DNA of 64,000 nt from WHSW01 sp963759295 (GCA_963759295.1 CAVWYT010000010.1:310001-374000), one strand, 5' to 3'; numbered from the stretch's first letter, positions 25,372 through 35,997 are shown. The notes: generated by a model from the sequence alone, not told the origin. Numbers and translations: made by a program.

Positions 25372-26184
25372 ATGGTGCCGGTCCCTCACCGGGTCGCCGC
25401 CAAGCGCCAGGACACCCACGACACCTGGACGCTGTCGCTGGAGCCGACGGGCGAGGCTCTGGCGCCGTTCTCGCCGGGCCAGTTCGCGATGCTCTATGCG
25501 TTCGCGGTCGGCGAGGCGCCGATCTCGATCAGCGGCGACCTGACCGGCCCCGGTCCGCTCGCGCACACGGTGCGCGCCGTCGGCGCGGTCACCGAGACGA
25601 TCTGCTCGCTCGATGTGGGCGCATACGTGGGCGTGCGGGGACCGTTCGGCAGCTCGTGGCCGGTCGCCGAGGCCGAGGGCCGCGACGTCGTCGTCGTCGC
25701 CGGGGGCATCGGGCTCGCCCCGCTGCGACCTGTGATTCATCACCTGCGGTCCAACCGGGAGCGCTACGGCCGCGTCATCGTCGCGTACGGCGGCCGTTCA
25801 CCGGCCGAGCTCCTGTACGCCGAGGAGCTCGGGCGGTGGCGGGCGAGCTTCGAACTCGACCTCGACGTCACCGTGGACACGGCCGGCCCCGACTGGCGCG
25901 GGCGGGTCGGCGTGGTCACCACGCTGATCGGTCGCGCGGACTTCGACCCAGCCAACGTGACGGCGTTCGTCTGTGGCCCGGAGGTGATGATCCGCTTCGC
26001 GGCCGGCGCGCTGCGCGCGGAGGGCGTCGACGACGAGTCGATCCATGTCTCGCTCGAGCGCAGCATGAAGTGCGCGATCGGCCACTGCGGCCACTGCCAG
26101 CTGCGCGAGCTGTTCATCTGCAAGGACGGGCCGGTGTTCAGCTACCGGCGCGTCGAGCCGCTGCTCCGGGTCAGGGGGCTATGA
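25372..26184 (+). CDS. hyhG: Group 3b [NiFe] hydrogenase, FAD/NAD(P)-binding (gamma) subunit
   Basis: The 270-residue flavoprotein subunit exchanges electrons with NAD(P)H. It has an FAD domain (SPGQFAMLYAFAVGEAPISISG), an NAD-binding part (VVVVAGGIGLAPLRPVI) and a C-terminal 2Fe-2S site (SLERSMKCAIGHCGHCQLRELFICKDGPVF). An ATG at 25327 is in frame and overlaps the CNB gene. The ATG at 25372 is preferred because GGAGG lies 8 nt upstream and the protein then starts MVPVPHRVAAKRQDTHDTWTL, as family members do. The stop overlaps the small-subunit start by 4 nt. Confidence 0.88.
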   Translation: MVPVPHRVAAKRQDTHDTWTLSLEPTGEALAPFSPGQFAMLYAFAVGEAPISISGDLTGPGPLAHTVRAVGAVTETICSLDVGAYVGVRGPFGSSWPVAEAEGRDVVVVAGGIGLAPLRPVIHHLRSNRERYGRVIVAYGGRSPAELLYAEELGRWRASFELDLDVTVDTAGPDWRGRVGVVTTLIGRADFDPANVTAFVCGPEVMIRFAAGALRAEGVDDESIHVSLERSMKCAIGHCGHCQLRELFICKDGPVFSYRRVEPLLRVRGL

Positions 26185-26925
26185 GCCACAAGCCCAAGCT
26201 CGCGGTGTGGAAGTTCGCGTCCTGCGACGGCTGCCAGCTCTCGATCCTCGACTGCGAGGAGGAGCTCTTGCCGCTCGCCGACCGGCTCGAGATCGCGTAC
26301 TTTCTCGAGGCCTCGCGCGCGACCGTCGAGGGCCCGTACGACCTCTCGATCATCGAGGGCTCGATCACCACCGCGCACGATGCCGAGCGCATCCGCCAGA
26401 TCCGCTCTCAGTCGCGCCGGTTGGTGTCGATCGGTGCCTGCGCGACGGCCGGCGGCATCCAGGCGCTGCGCAACTTCGCCGATGTCGACGACTTCGTCTC
26501 GGTCGTCTACGCGAGCCCCGACTACATCGAGACGCTCCAGGATTCGACGCCGCCGAGCGACCACGTGCACGTCGACTTCGAGCTTCAGGGCTGCCCGCCG
26601 AACAAGGGTCAGCTGCTCGAGGTGATCAGCGCCTTCCTCAACGAGCGTCGCCCGGCGATCCCGGCCCACAGCGTGTGCATCGAGTGCAAGCGGCGCGGCA
26701 ACGTCTGCGTCATGGTCGCGCACGGCACCCCCTGCATGGGCCCGGTGACGCACGCCGGCTGCGGCGCGCTCTGCCCCACCTACCACCGCGGCTGCTACGG
26801 CTGCTTCGGGCCGATGGAGTCGCCGAACACGGCGTCGCTCGCCGGCTGGTTCGAAGACCACGGCGCCGACGAGCGCGACGTCATCCGCATGCACCGCCTG
26901 TTCTACGCCAACGCGGAGGAGTTCC

Positions 26926-26942
<17 letters not shown>
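26181..26942 (+). CDS. hyhS: Group 3b [NiFe] hydrogenase, small (delta) subunit
   Basis: The 253-residue subunit holds the electron-relay iron-sulfur clusters next to the NiFe site. Proximal cluster ligands lie in FASCDGCQLSILDCEEEL, IGACATAGGI and LQGCPPNKGQ. The distal part CIECKRRGNVCVMVAHGTPCMGPVTHAGCGALCPTYHRGCYGC supplies further clusters. There is no twin-arginine signal, so the enzyme is cytoplasmic, as expected for group 3b. It overlaps its neighbours on both sides (4 nt and 17 nt). Confidence 0.9.
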
Positions 26943-28244
<1,302 letters not shown>

Positions 28245-28248
<4 letters not shown>

Positions 28249-28712
28249 TCGTCGTGATCGGGGTCGGCAACGCCTGGCGCGGCGATGACGGCGCCGGCTT
28301 GGAGGTGGCGCGCAGAATCGCCGCCCGCCCGCTGGAAGGCGTTCGCGTCGTCGTGCAGCAGCGAGACCAGATCTGCCTGTTCGAGGTCTGGGACGAGGCC
28401 GACGACGCGGTGATCGTCGACGCTGCCTCGTCGGGGGCGCCGCCCGGCACGATCCATCGCTACGACGCCGGAGGCGGTCCGCTGCCGGCGCGGCTCTCGC
28501 GCTCGTCCACGCACGCGTTCGGGGTGGTCGAGGCGATCGAGCTCTGTCGGGCGCTGGGGCGCCTGCCGCGCTCGCTCACCGTGTACGCGATCGAGGGCGA
28601 GAGCTTCGCGGTCGGTGAGCAGCCGACGAGGCAAGTGCAGCGCGCCGTGGCCCGTTTGACGAGGGAGCTGACGTCGGGTGCTCGGCGTCCGGGCCGCGCG
28701 ACCTCGAGCTGA
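28245..28712 (+). CDS. Hydrogenase maturation protease
   Basis: A 155-residue peptidase of the HycI/HoxM/HyaD family, which clips the C-terminal tail of the large subunit after nickel insertion. It begins VVIGVGNAWRGDDGAGLEVARRI with the conserved GN and Asp ligand region (DDGAG). It then has DAVIVDAASSGAPPGTI and STHAFGVVEAIELC with the conserved His. The ATGA overlap with hyhL couples their translation. The hypA-F accessory genes are not in the window and must lie elsewhere. Confidence 0.9.
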
Positions 28713-28775
28713 TCCGCGGCGAGGAGCTCGAGGTGGACTCCGTTTCCGCCCGCTCGCGGGCATACGGTTGTCGAA

Positions 28776-29687
28776 ATGCCTCCCGTGATCCGCCTCGGCG
28801 GCGAGCTCAACTCCGGCGCTCAGGGTCTCGCCCCGCCGGTGGTGGCCCGGCGGTTGCGGACGCGGCGGGTGACGGTGGGGGGAGTTCGGACGAGGGCGGT
28901 CTCGGCTTACGGCGACGGTGGCCCGACCGTGCTCCTCCATGGGTGGCTCGACAACGCGGACACATGGTCGGAGGTCCTGCGCGGATTGGCCGAGCGCGAG
29001 CGCCCGGGGATCGCCTACGACCTGCCCGGTTTCGGGGTCGCGCCGCCGCTCGATCGCGGGAGTGTGCTCGACCAACTGGTCGATTTCGCTGCCGAGGCGG
29101 TCGTCGAGGCCGCCGAGCGGGCGGGCGACGAGGTAGTCGTCGCCGGCAACTCTCTCGGTGGCTGGGTCTCGCTGCGGCTCGCCGCACGCGAGGACCTGCC
29201 AATCGCCGGAGTCGTCCCGATCGGTCCCGCCGGCATCCGCATGGCGCCGCTGTTCTTCACCCTCGACCGCGTTCCCGCGGTCTCAACGGTCGTCGGCCTG
29301 CCGACCCCGGTGCCGCCGGCGGCGCTGCGCTCGATCGCCGGTCGCCTCTATCGCGCGCTCGCCTTCGCCGAGCCGACCGCCGTCGAGCGCGCGGTCGTCG
29401 ACCGGTTCACGCGGTTCACCGTCGACCGCGGCGTGATCCGCCGACGGCTCGAGTATGCGAAGCGCCTCCATCCGGAGCTCGAGCGGGCGTTCGACGCCGA
29501 GCGGATCCGCGTCCCGGTGACGGTGCTCTGGGGCGAGCGCGACCGGCTCTGCCTTCCGGAGGGCGCCGCCGAGCTCGCCGCGGCGCTCCCGCACGCACGG
29601 ATCGAGATGCTGCCGGGCTGTGGCCACACGCCGCAGGTCGAGGCGCCGGAGCGCGTGGTCGAGGCGATCCTCGAGCTCGCCCGCTAG
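28776..29687 (+). CDS. Alpha/beta hydrolase
   Basis: A 303-residue alpha/beta-fold hydrolase. The oxyanion region is VLLHGWLDNADTW, the nucleophile elbow is AGNSLGGWVS (about residue 125), the acid is probably in VLWGERDRLC and the base in LPGCGHTPQVEAP. A helical cap lies between. The substrate is unknown. The ATG has TACGGT 7 nt upstream (28763-28768), so this is a separate, probably leaderless transcript. The stop overlaps the convergent oxidase stop in a CTAG palindrome. Confidence 0.78.
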   Translation: MPPVIRLGGELNSGAQGLAPPVVARRLRTRRVTVGGVRTRAVSAYGDGGPTVLLHGWLDNADTWSEVLRGLAERERPGIAYDLPGFGVAPPLDRGSVLDQLVDFAAEAVVEAAERAGDEVVVAGNSLGGWVSLRLAAREDLPIAGVVPIGPAGIRMAPLFFTLDRVPAVSTVVGLPTPVPPAALRSIAGRLYRALAFAEPTAVERAVVDRFTRFTVDRGVIRRRLEYAKRLHPELERAFDAERIRVPVTVLWGERDRLCLPEGAAELAAALPHARIEMLPGCGHTPQVEAPERVVEAILELAR

Positions 29688-30919
29688 CCGAGCAGCGACT
29701 CGAGCTCGCCGGCGATCATCCGCGCCAGCGGCAGCGAGGAGGTCGCCGCCGGCGAGGGGGCGTTGCGCACGTAGACCGCGCGCTCCGTCCTCGAGACGAC
29801 GAAGTCGTCGACGAGTGAGCCGTCGCGGGCGACCGCCTGGGCCCGGATTCCCGACGGCCCGGCAACGAAGTCGGCGGCGCGCAGAGCGGGCACCACGCGC
29901 CGCGCCGCACCGACGAACGATCGCTTCGAGGCCGCGTGCGCGATCTCGAGCAGCCCGGCTCGCCAGTGCCGGGCGATCAGCCGCCAGGTTCCCGGCCAGG
30001 TGAGCGTCTCTCGAAGATCGCGGCGGTTGACGGTCGCGATCCGGTAGGCGTCGCGTGCGCCGACCACCAGCGCCGACGGGCCGAGCAGCACGGCGTCGTC
30101 GAAGCCGCGGGTCAGGTGCGCGCCGAGGAACGGCAGCTCCGGGTCCGGGACCGGATACAGGTTGGCGCGCACGAGGGCGGCCCGCGCGGGCCGCAGCCGC
30201 AGGTAGGCGCCGCGGAAGGGGACGATTCGCGGCTCCGCCGGCGCGCCGGCCGCGCGCGCGAGGCGATCGGCCCAGGCACCTGCGCAGATGACGACCGCCC
30301 GCGCGCGGGTCTCGCCGCCGGCGTGAACGACCGTTGCCCCGCGCGCGTCTTCCTCGATCCGCTCGACCGCGGAGCCCGTGGAGACGGTGCCGCCGAGCTC
30401 GGCGAGATCGGCCGCATAGGCGGCCGCAACCCGCGAGAAGTCGACGACGCCGGTGTTCGGGGAGTGAAGCGCCGCGAGCCCGGTCGCGTGGGGCTCGATC
30501 TCCGCGATCTCCCCGGCGGCGATCCGGCGCACGCCTGGGACCCCGTTGGCGCGCGCCCGGCGCTCGATCGTGTCGAGCCGCGGCAGCTCGGGCTCGCCGG
30601 TGGCGACGATCAGCTTCCCGTTGCGCTTGACCGGGATCCCCCGCGCCTCGCAGTAGGCATAAAGCTCGGCGGCGCCGGCGACGCAGAGCCGCGCCTTCAG
30701 CGACCCTGGCGTGTAATAGACGCCGGCGTGGATGACCCCGCTCGAATGGCTGGTCTGGTGGGCGGCGATCACCGGCTCGCGCTCGAGCACGGCGACCGTG
30801 ATGCCGTCGTGACGGGACGCGAGCTCCCTCGCCGTCGCGATCCCGACGATCCCGCCGCCGATCACCGCGACGTCGCACTCGCGGGGCGCCGGTGCGGGAT
30901 CGACCCCTCTCTCCGTCAC
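29684..30919 (-). CDS. lhgO: L-2-hydroxyglutarate oxidase-like FAD-dependent oxidoreductase
   Basis: This 411-residue DAO-family flavoenzyme has the dinucleotide motif VIGGGIVGIATARELA near residue 19. Motifs typical of LhgO follow: HQTSHSSGVIHAGVYYTPGSLKA, GVVDFSRVAAAYA, PFRGAYLRL, LGPSALV and GIRAQAV. It would oxidise L-2-hydroxyglutarate to 2-oxoglutarate, a metabolite repair step feeding the respiratory chain. It starts at a GTG with no clear ribosome binding site or leaderless motif. Confidence 0.85.
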   Translation of the reverse strand: MTERGVDPAPAPRECDVAVIGGGIVGIATARELASRHDGITVAVLEREPVIAAHQTSHSSGVIHAGVYYTPGSLKARLCVAGAAELYAYCEARGIPVKRNGKLIVATGEPELPRLDTIERRARANGVPGVRRIAAGEIAEIEPHATGLAALHSPNTGVVDFSRVAAAYAADLAELGGTVSTGSAVERIEEDARGATVVHAGGETRARAVVICAGAWADRLARAAGAPAEPRIVPFRGAYLRLRPARAALVRANLYPVPDPELPFLGAHLTRGFDDAVLLGPSALVVGARDAYRIATVNRRDLRETLTWPGTWRLIARHWRAGLLEIAHAASKRSFVGAARRVVPALRAADFVAGPSGIRAQAVARDGSLVDDFVVSRTERAVYVRNAPSPAATSSLPLARMIAGELESLLG

Positions 30920-31015
30920 GCACGCAGTCTCGCAACCCGGCGATGCGGACGCGCTGCGGAATCGATTTGTCGGCCGGATGCGGTCGGAGACGTGGACCCT
31001 TACGATCGAGGCATC

Positions 31016-31975
31016 TTGGCCCTGCCGCTCTCACCGCCGATCCACCCACAGCTCGCGCTCTCGCGCAAGTCGATCCCCGACGACGAGGGCTGGGCCTACG
31101 AGCCGAAGTACGACGGCTTTCGGGCGCTCGCCTTCGTCGACGGCGAGCAGCTCTTCTTGCAGTCGCGAAACGGGAGGCCCCTCGCCCGCTACTTCCCGGA
31201 GCTCGAGTTCCCCGAGGGTCGCTACGTGCTCGACGGCGAGCTGGTGATCCTCGACGGCGACGGCCGCGAGGAGTTCGACGCGCTCCAGAACCGCCTCCAC
31301 CCGGCCGAGTCGCGGGTCAGGATGCTGGCCGCGCAGACGCCGGCCCGCTTCCGCGCCTTCGACCTGCTCGCGGCCGACGATCGCACGCTCCTCGACCAGC
31401 CCTTCGAGCGCCGCCGCGAGGCGCTCGCGGACCTGCTCGATGGATGGGGCGACGCCGGCTCCGTGGAGCTGACGCCGATCGCGCACAGTCCCGCCGACGC
31501 CGGGCCGTGGCTCGAGGGCGGCGAGGGCGTGATCGCGAAGCGCCTCGACTCGCCCTACCTGCAAGGTGAGCGCAAGGCGATGGTCAAGGTGAAGCGCGTG
31601 CGCACGATCGACGCGGTCGTCGTCGGCTGGCGCCCCGGCAAGGAGGAGGGAACGGTCGGCTCGCTGATCCTCGGCCTCTACTCGCCCGAGGGTGAGCTGC
31701 GGGTCGTCGGCCACACGTCGGGCCTGAAAGCGAAGCAGAAGCGCGAGCTCGTCGAGACGCTCGCCCCGTACGCGAGCGGCGAGACGGGATCGGCCGACCC
31801 GAGCCGCTGGTCGGCCGACCGCGACCTCGAGTGGGTCGGGCTGCGCCCCGAGCTGGTCGTCGAGGTGAGCTTCGACCACGTCTCGGCCGGGCGCATCCGC
31901 CACGGCGCCAAGATCCTCCGCTGGCGCGAGGACAAGGACCCGGCCGATTGCCTGGTCGAGCAGCTCGACGGCTAG
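31016..31975 (+). CDS. ATP-dependent DNA ligase (LigD ligase-domain type)
   Basis: The 319-residue ligase has the adenylation motif EPKYDG (Lys31), LDGELVILD, a lysine-rich motif V (KVKRVRTIDAVVVGW) and an OB-fold C-terminus (EVSFDHVSAGRIRHGAKILRWREDKDP). It has no polymerase or nuclease domain. The TTG start at 31016 follows a GAGG and a TACGAT hexamer 9 nt upstream. The polymerase partner is encoded just beyond, convergently. Together they correspond to a split LigD for non-homologous end joining. Confidence 0.88.
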   Translation: MALPLSPPIHPQLALSRKSIPDDEGWAYEPKYDGFRALAFVDGEQLFLQSRNGRPLARYFPELEFPEGRYVLDGELVILDGDGREEFDALQNRLHPAESRVRMLAAQTPARFRAFDLLAADDRTLLDQPFERRREALADLLDGWGDAGSVELTPIAHSPADAGPWLEGGEGVIAKRLDSPYLQGERKAMVKVKRVRTIDAVVVGWRPGKEEGTVGSLILGLYSPEGELRVVGHTSGLKAKQKRELVETLAPYASGETGSADPSRWSADRDLEWVGLRPELVVEVSFDHVSAGRIRHGAKILRWREDKDPADCLVEQLDG

Positions 31976-32012
31976 CTTTGAGCCGGGAGCCGCGGCGCCG
32001 CAGGCGGTGCGC

Positions 32013-33014
32013 TCAGTCGTCGCGCGCGCGGCTTGGCTGCACGCGCTTCGGCTCGCCGCTCTGCTTGCGGAAGTGCGGCGGCCACGGCGCGTCGCCGAGC
32101 CCCTCGGCCTCGTCCCGATCGGCGAGCTCGAGCAGCGACTCGAGCGAGTGCTGGACGTCGTCGATCGCCGCCGAGGGATCGCCTCGCTGCGCGAGCCTCG
32201 CCGGCACCGTGTCGAGGCGCAGCTCGGCCGGGTCGACGTCGGGGACCTCCTCCCAGTCGAGCGGCGTCGAGACGCGGGCGTCGGGCGTCGGTCGCACCGA
32301 CCAGGCCGAGGCGACGGTGCGGTCGCGGGCGTTCTGGTTGTAGTCGACGAAGACCCCGTGGCGTTCCTCCTTCCACCACTTCGAGGTCGCGAGCGCGCTG
32401 CGACGCTCGACCTCGCGCGCCATCGCCAGCGCCGCCCGCCGCACCTCGGAGAACGTCCAGCGCGGCTCGATGCGGACGTTGACATGGATCCCGCGCGAGC
32501 CCGAGGTCTTCGGAAAGCCGGTTAGGCCGTGGTCGCCGAGGACCTCGCGGACGACGATCGCCACCTTCCGGACGTCCGTGAACGACGATTCGGGGGTCGG
32601 GTCGAGGTCGGCGCGCAGCTCGTCGGGATGGTCGAGGTCGCCACGACGGGCCGGCCACGGGTTGAAGTCGATGACGCCGAGGTTGACGGCCCAGATGAGG
32701 TGCGCGGCGTCGTTGGCGCAGAGCTCGGTGGCGCTGCGACCGCTCGGGAAGCGGACCGTCGCCGTCTCGAGCCAGTCGGGCGCGCTCTTCGGCACCCGTT
32801 TCTGGAAGAAGAACTCGCCCGATGCGCCGTCGACGAAGCGCTTCATCGTCGTCGGTCGCTCGCGCAGGTGAAGGCAGGCCGCGTCGGCCACCGCGAGGTA
32901 GTACTCGGCGAGGTCTCGCTTCGTGTGGCCGGCCTCGGGAAAGTAGACCTTGCCGGGGCTCGAGAGCCGCACCTCCCGACCCGCAGCCTCGATCGTGATC
33001 ATTTCCTTGGCCAC
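32013..33014 (-). CDS. ligD: LigD-type polymerase/primase domain protein
   Basis: A 333-residue archaeo-eukaryotic primase-like polymerase that fills gaps during end joining. The catalytic metal ligands are in ELRADLDPTP (Asp-x-Asp), and the nucleotide-binding motif is KTSGSRGIHVNV. The start of the family fold is visible in LSSPGKVYFPEAGHTKRDLAEYYLAVA. The GTG start is in VAKEM; an ATG four codons on is possible. No Ku gene was found in the window, though end joining needs one. Confidence 0.88.
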   Translation of the reverse strand: MAKEMITIEAAGREVRLSSPGKVYFPEAGHTKRDLAEYYLAVADAACLHLRERPTTMKRFVDGASGEFFFQKRVPKSAPDWLETATVRFPSGRSATELCANDAAHLIWAVNLGVIDFNPWPARRGDLDHPDELRADLDPTPESSFTDVRKVAIVVREVLGDHGLTGFPKTSGSRGIHVNVRIEPRWTFSEVRRAALAMAREVERRSALATSKWWKEERHGVFVDYNQNARDRTVASAWSVRPTPDARVSTPLDWEEVPDVDPAELRLDTVPARLAQRGDPSAAIDDVQHSLESLLELADRDEAEGLGDAPWPPHFRKQSGEPKRVQPSRARDD

Positions 33015-33256
33015 CGCCGCGGATCTTCCCAGGCGAGGCGATTTCCGGCCGGCCGCGGGATGCGAGAGCTCGAGCCCCTGAAGCAGCTCAAGGAGGAGCC
33101 GACGGAGGCGAAGATCAAGATCAAGTTCGCGGCGACCGATGAGTTCGCGGTCAGCGGGTCACCGACGAGCTCAAGGCCGAGCTCTGTACGCAAATACGCC
33201 GCGACCGATCACGGCATGTGCTCCCCTTCCTCCGTGCGCGGGATACTGAGCGGGCG

Positions 33257-34084
33257 ATGTCGCAGGAGAACGTCGAGGCCGTGCGCAGGCTGTTCGCCGC
33301 CTTCCCGAGCGTCGACGTCGGCAACTTCGAGCGCCGCCTCGACGAGGTGCGAGAGATCTTCGATCCCGAGGTCGAGTGGGTCGCGGCCCCGCACTCGCTC
33401 CTGGCGAGCGAGGAGTACCGCGGATACGACGGCGTCCGCCGCTTCTGGACCCAGTTCCTGTCGGCCTGGGACGAGTACGGCGTCCAGGTCGAGGAGCTGA
33501 TTGACGCGGGTGATCAGGTCGTCGTGGTGATGCGGCTGAGCGGACGCACCAACGAGCTCGAGATCGACGAGGCGCGGTCGTCGCTGCTCACGTTGCGCGA
33601 CGGGAGGATCGTGCGGATCGAGCCCTTTGCGAGCAAGGACGGCGCCCTCGAAGCCGCCGGGCTGCGGGATCAGGCGATGTCGGAGGAGAACGTGGCGCTG
33701 GCACGGAAGGCCATCGACGCTCTCAACCGCGGCGACTTCGACGCCTTGCTGGCCTTCCTCAGCCCCGATGTCGCATGGGAGGCCCTGGAAGGTGTCTCTG
33801 GGATTGGCGAGCTGTATCGCGGGCGGGCAGGGGTGCGAGAGTGGATCGAGCTGATGTGGGAAAACGCGGAGGAGGGCGTCCACATCGAGATCGAGCAGAT
33901 AACGGACTTGGGTGATGACCGGGTCTTCATCGCCGTGGTTCTCACAGCACGCCGTAGGGGCAGCGGCGTGCCGTTTGAATACCGCACCTGGCAGATCGTC
34001 TGGTTCGCGGACGGCCTGATTACGAGACGTCAGGTCTTCTGGACCCGTGCCGAAGCCCTCAAGACCGCCCGGCTTTCGGAGTAG
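33257..34084 (+). CDS. Two SnoaL-like (NTF2-fold) domains fused in tandem
   Basis: The 275-residue protein has two similar halves, each starting like a complete SnoaL-type protein: MSQENVEAVRRLFAAFPS at residue 1 and MSEENVALARKAIDALNRGD at about residue 141 (33677). Each has the tryptophan-rich cone core (DPEVEWVAAP and SPDVAWEALEG). The DNA around each start is the same, GGCGATGTCG then AGGAGAA. Where the second copy ends GAG-TAG-GCG-ATG, the first has GAT-CAG-GCG-ATG, so the fusion looks like a stop codon lost by T-to-C change. Ligand and function are unknown. Confidence 0.8.
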   Translation: MSQENVEAVRRLFAAFPSVDVGNFERRLDEVREIFDPEVEWVAAPHSLLASEEYRGYDGVRRFWTQFLSAWDEYGVQVEELIDAGDQVVVVMRLSGRTNELEIDEARSSLLTLRDGRIVRIEPFASKDGALEAAGLRDQAMSEENVALARKAIDALNRGDFDALLAFLSPDVAWEALEGVSGIGELYRGRAGVREWIELMWENAEEGVHIEIEQITDLGDDRVFIAVVLTARRRGSGVPFEYRTWQIVWFADGLITRRQVFWTRAEALKTARLSE

Positions 34085-34087
34085 GCG

Positions 34088-34108
34088 ATGTCGAAGGAGA
34101 CACGTTGA
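34088..34108 (+). pseudogene. Remnant start of a third SnoaL-like copy
   Basis: Directly after the stop of the fused gene the same GGCGATGTCG-AGGAGA block appears, now reading MSKETR-stop. This looks like the leftover 5' end of a third tandem copy. Confidence 0.4.
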
Positions 34109-34152
34109 GTCTCGATGGCCCGCTAAGTCCAGACGTCTGGACGGCGAGCAGA

Positions 34153-34524
34153 TCAGCGCGATGTCGGCGAGCGACGCGAAGTTGCTTGGCGAGCAGCGAT
34201 CAGCGACGTGGCGGTGAGGATGCCCGCGGTGTCGACGAGCACGTCGACCGGATCGGAGTCGCGGCCTTCGACGAAGCCCTGGTGGTATTCGTCGGCGATC
34301 GCGTAGACGACGGCGATCGCGACCGCGGCGAGCGCCGCCCGCCGCCCGAGGCACGGGGCCAGGGCCCAGGTCCACAGGGCGGCCAGCAGCGCGTACTCGC
34401 TGAAGTGCGCGATCACGCGCGTGAACGCGGGCAGCTCGGGGCCGACCTGCTGCTGGGCCGAGAGGTAGAAGATCAGCGCCATCAGCGCCAGCGGCGCGAG
34501 GGCGCGGGCGACGACCGCGCTCAC
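34153..34524 (-). CDS. VanZ family membrane protein
   Basis: A 123-residue protein with four probable transmembrane segments, beginning VSAVVARALAPLALMALIFYLSAQ. It has the VanZ-like pattern YLSAQ..., HFSEYALLAALW, and DEYHQGFVEGRDSDPVDVLVDTAGI. VanZ relatives are small integral membrane proteins of poorly known role; some affect glycopeptide susceptibility. The GTG start overlaps the pyruvate kinase stop (GTGA), so it is the second gene of that operon. Confidence 0.82.
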   Translation of the reverse strand: MSAVVARALAPLALMALIFYLSAQQQVGPELPAFTRVIAHFSEYALLAALWTWALAPCLGRRAALAAVAIAVVYAIADEYHQGFVEGRDSDPVDVLVDTAGILTATSLIAARQATSRRSPTSR

Positions 34525-35945
34525 GGCACCCGGTGGACCTCGAACAGGTTCGTGCCCAGCTCCTGCAGCGGCAGACCGGCGGTGATCCCGATCAGCTGGC
34601 CCGAACGCGCGACCCCTGTCTCCCCGGCGAGCCGAGCGCAGTCCTCCAGCAGCGCGGTGATCCCCTCCCATTGCTCGGCGATCACGCACTGGATCCCGAA
34701 CAACAGGTTGAGCCGGCGCACGGTCTCGATCCTCGGACTGACCGCGAGCACCGGGAGCCGGGGCCGGTGCGCGGAGACCAGCCGCGCGGTGCGCCCCGAG
34801 CGGGTCGGGACGACCAGCGCCGCGAGCCCGAGGGTGTAGGTGGAGCCGACCGCTGCGCGGGCGACCGAGCCGGCCACGTCGGAGGCGTCGGAGGCGGCGC
34901 GGTTGAAGACCCAGTCGCCGTAGGGCAGGTCGGGCTCGGTCTCGCGGGCGATCCGGTCCATCACCCGCACCGCCTCGACCGGATGGGAGCCGACCGCTGT
35001 CTCCTCGGAGAGCATCACCGCGTCGGTGCCCTGATAGATCGCGTTGGCCACGTCGGAGACCTCGGCTCGGGTCGGGCGCGGCGAGGAGACCATCGAGGCG
35101 AGCATCTGGGTGGCGGTGATCGAGGGCACCGAGTGGCGCCCGGCAAGCTCGAGAAGCCGTTTCTGGACGGCGGGCACCCGCTCGAGCGCCAGCTCGATCC
35201 CGAGGTCGCCGCGGGCGACCATCACCCCGGCGGTCACCGCCCTGACGATCTCCTCGGCGTGGTCGGCCGCCTCGGGCTTCTCGATCTTGGCGATCACCGG
35301 GATGTCGGCGCCCGCGGTGCGCACCCGGCGCTCGACCGGCGCCAGGTCCTCGGCCCGCCGCACGAACGAGATCGCGAGCAGGTCGACCCCCTCGGCGACA
35401 GCGAAGTCGACCCAGTCGAGGTCCTCGCGTCCCGCGGCGGGCAGGGGGACGGTCGCCCCGGGCAGGTTGAGCCCCTGGTGGGAGGCGACCGAGCCGCCGA
35501 CCTCGACCGCGCAGCGGACCTCGCTCGCCGTCGCGTCGATCACCCGCAGGCGGATCCGCCCGTCTGCGAGGAAGATCTCCCCTCCGGGGCGGACCGCGGC
35601 AGGGAGGCCGTCCCAGGAGACGCGCAGCCGCTCGGGGGTGCCGACCCCGGGTTCGGTGGTCAGGACGACCTCGGCGCCGGTCTGTAGGTCGACCCTGCCG
35701 TTGGTGACGTCGGCCACCCGCAGCTTCGGCCCCGGCAGGTCGCCGAGCACCCCCACCTCCTTGCCGACGCGCTCGGACGCCTCGCGGGTCATCGCCACGT
35801 TCTCCGCGTGCTCGGAGCGGCTGCCGTGGGAGAAGTTGAGCCTGAAGACGTCCGCGCCGGCCTCGATCAGCTCCGCCATCGTCTCGACGCTGCGCGTCGC
35901 CGGCCCGATCGTGGCGACGATCTTCGTCCGGCGCCGGGTGCTCAA
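34521..35945 (-). CDS. pyk: Pyruvate kinase
   Basis: The 474-residue enzyme converts PEP and ADP to pyruvate and ATP, the last step of glycolysis. It begins RRRTKIVATIGPATRSVE. Visible are the substrate-binding DVFRLNFSHGS, the active-site stretch PVIAKIEKPEAADH (catalytic Lys in KIEKPE), VMVARGDLGIEL and ITATQMLASM with TRAEVSDVANAIYQGTDAVMLSEETA. A C-terminal allosteric domain is present. The start is a TTG. PEP synthase upstream in the window opposes it. Confidence 0.95.
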   Translation of the reverse strand: MSTRRRTKIVATIGPATRSVETMAELIEAGADVFRLNFSHGSRSEHAENVAMTREASERVGKEVGVLGDLPGPKLRVADVTNGRVDLQTGAEVVLTTEPGVGTPERLRVSWDGLPAAVRPGGEIFLADGRIRLRVIDATASEVRCAVEVGGSVASHQGLNLPGATVPLPAAGREDLDWVDFAVAEGVDLLAISFVRRAEDLAPVERRVRTAGADIPVIAKIEKPEAADHAEEIVRAVTAGVMVARGDLGIELALERVPAVQKRLLELAGRHSVPSITATQMLASMVSSPRPTRAEVSDVANAIYQGTDAVMLSEETAVGSHPVEAVRVMDRIARETEPDLPYGDWVFNRAASDASDVAGSVARAAVGSTYTLGLAALVVPTRSGRTARLVSAHRPRLPVLAVSPRIETVRRLNLLFGIQCVIAEQWEGITALLEDCARLAGETGVARSGQLIGITAGLPLQELGTNLFEVHRVP

Positions 35946-35997
35946 GCCGGCCGCCTCGAGATCGGCCGGACTCGGCCTCGTCCGCTCGAGCGCCGCG

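Noticed and set aside
33060..33256. Frame reading MRELEPLKQLKEEPTEAKIKIKFAATDEFAVSG upstream of the SnoaL gene
   Set aside because: The first 33 residues look protein-like but then become noise and run into the SnoaL gene in another frame. No family was recognised. It may be a remnant, but support is too thin to annotate.
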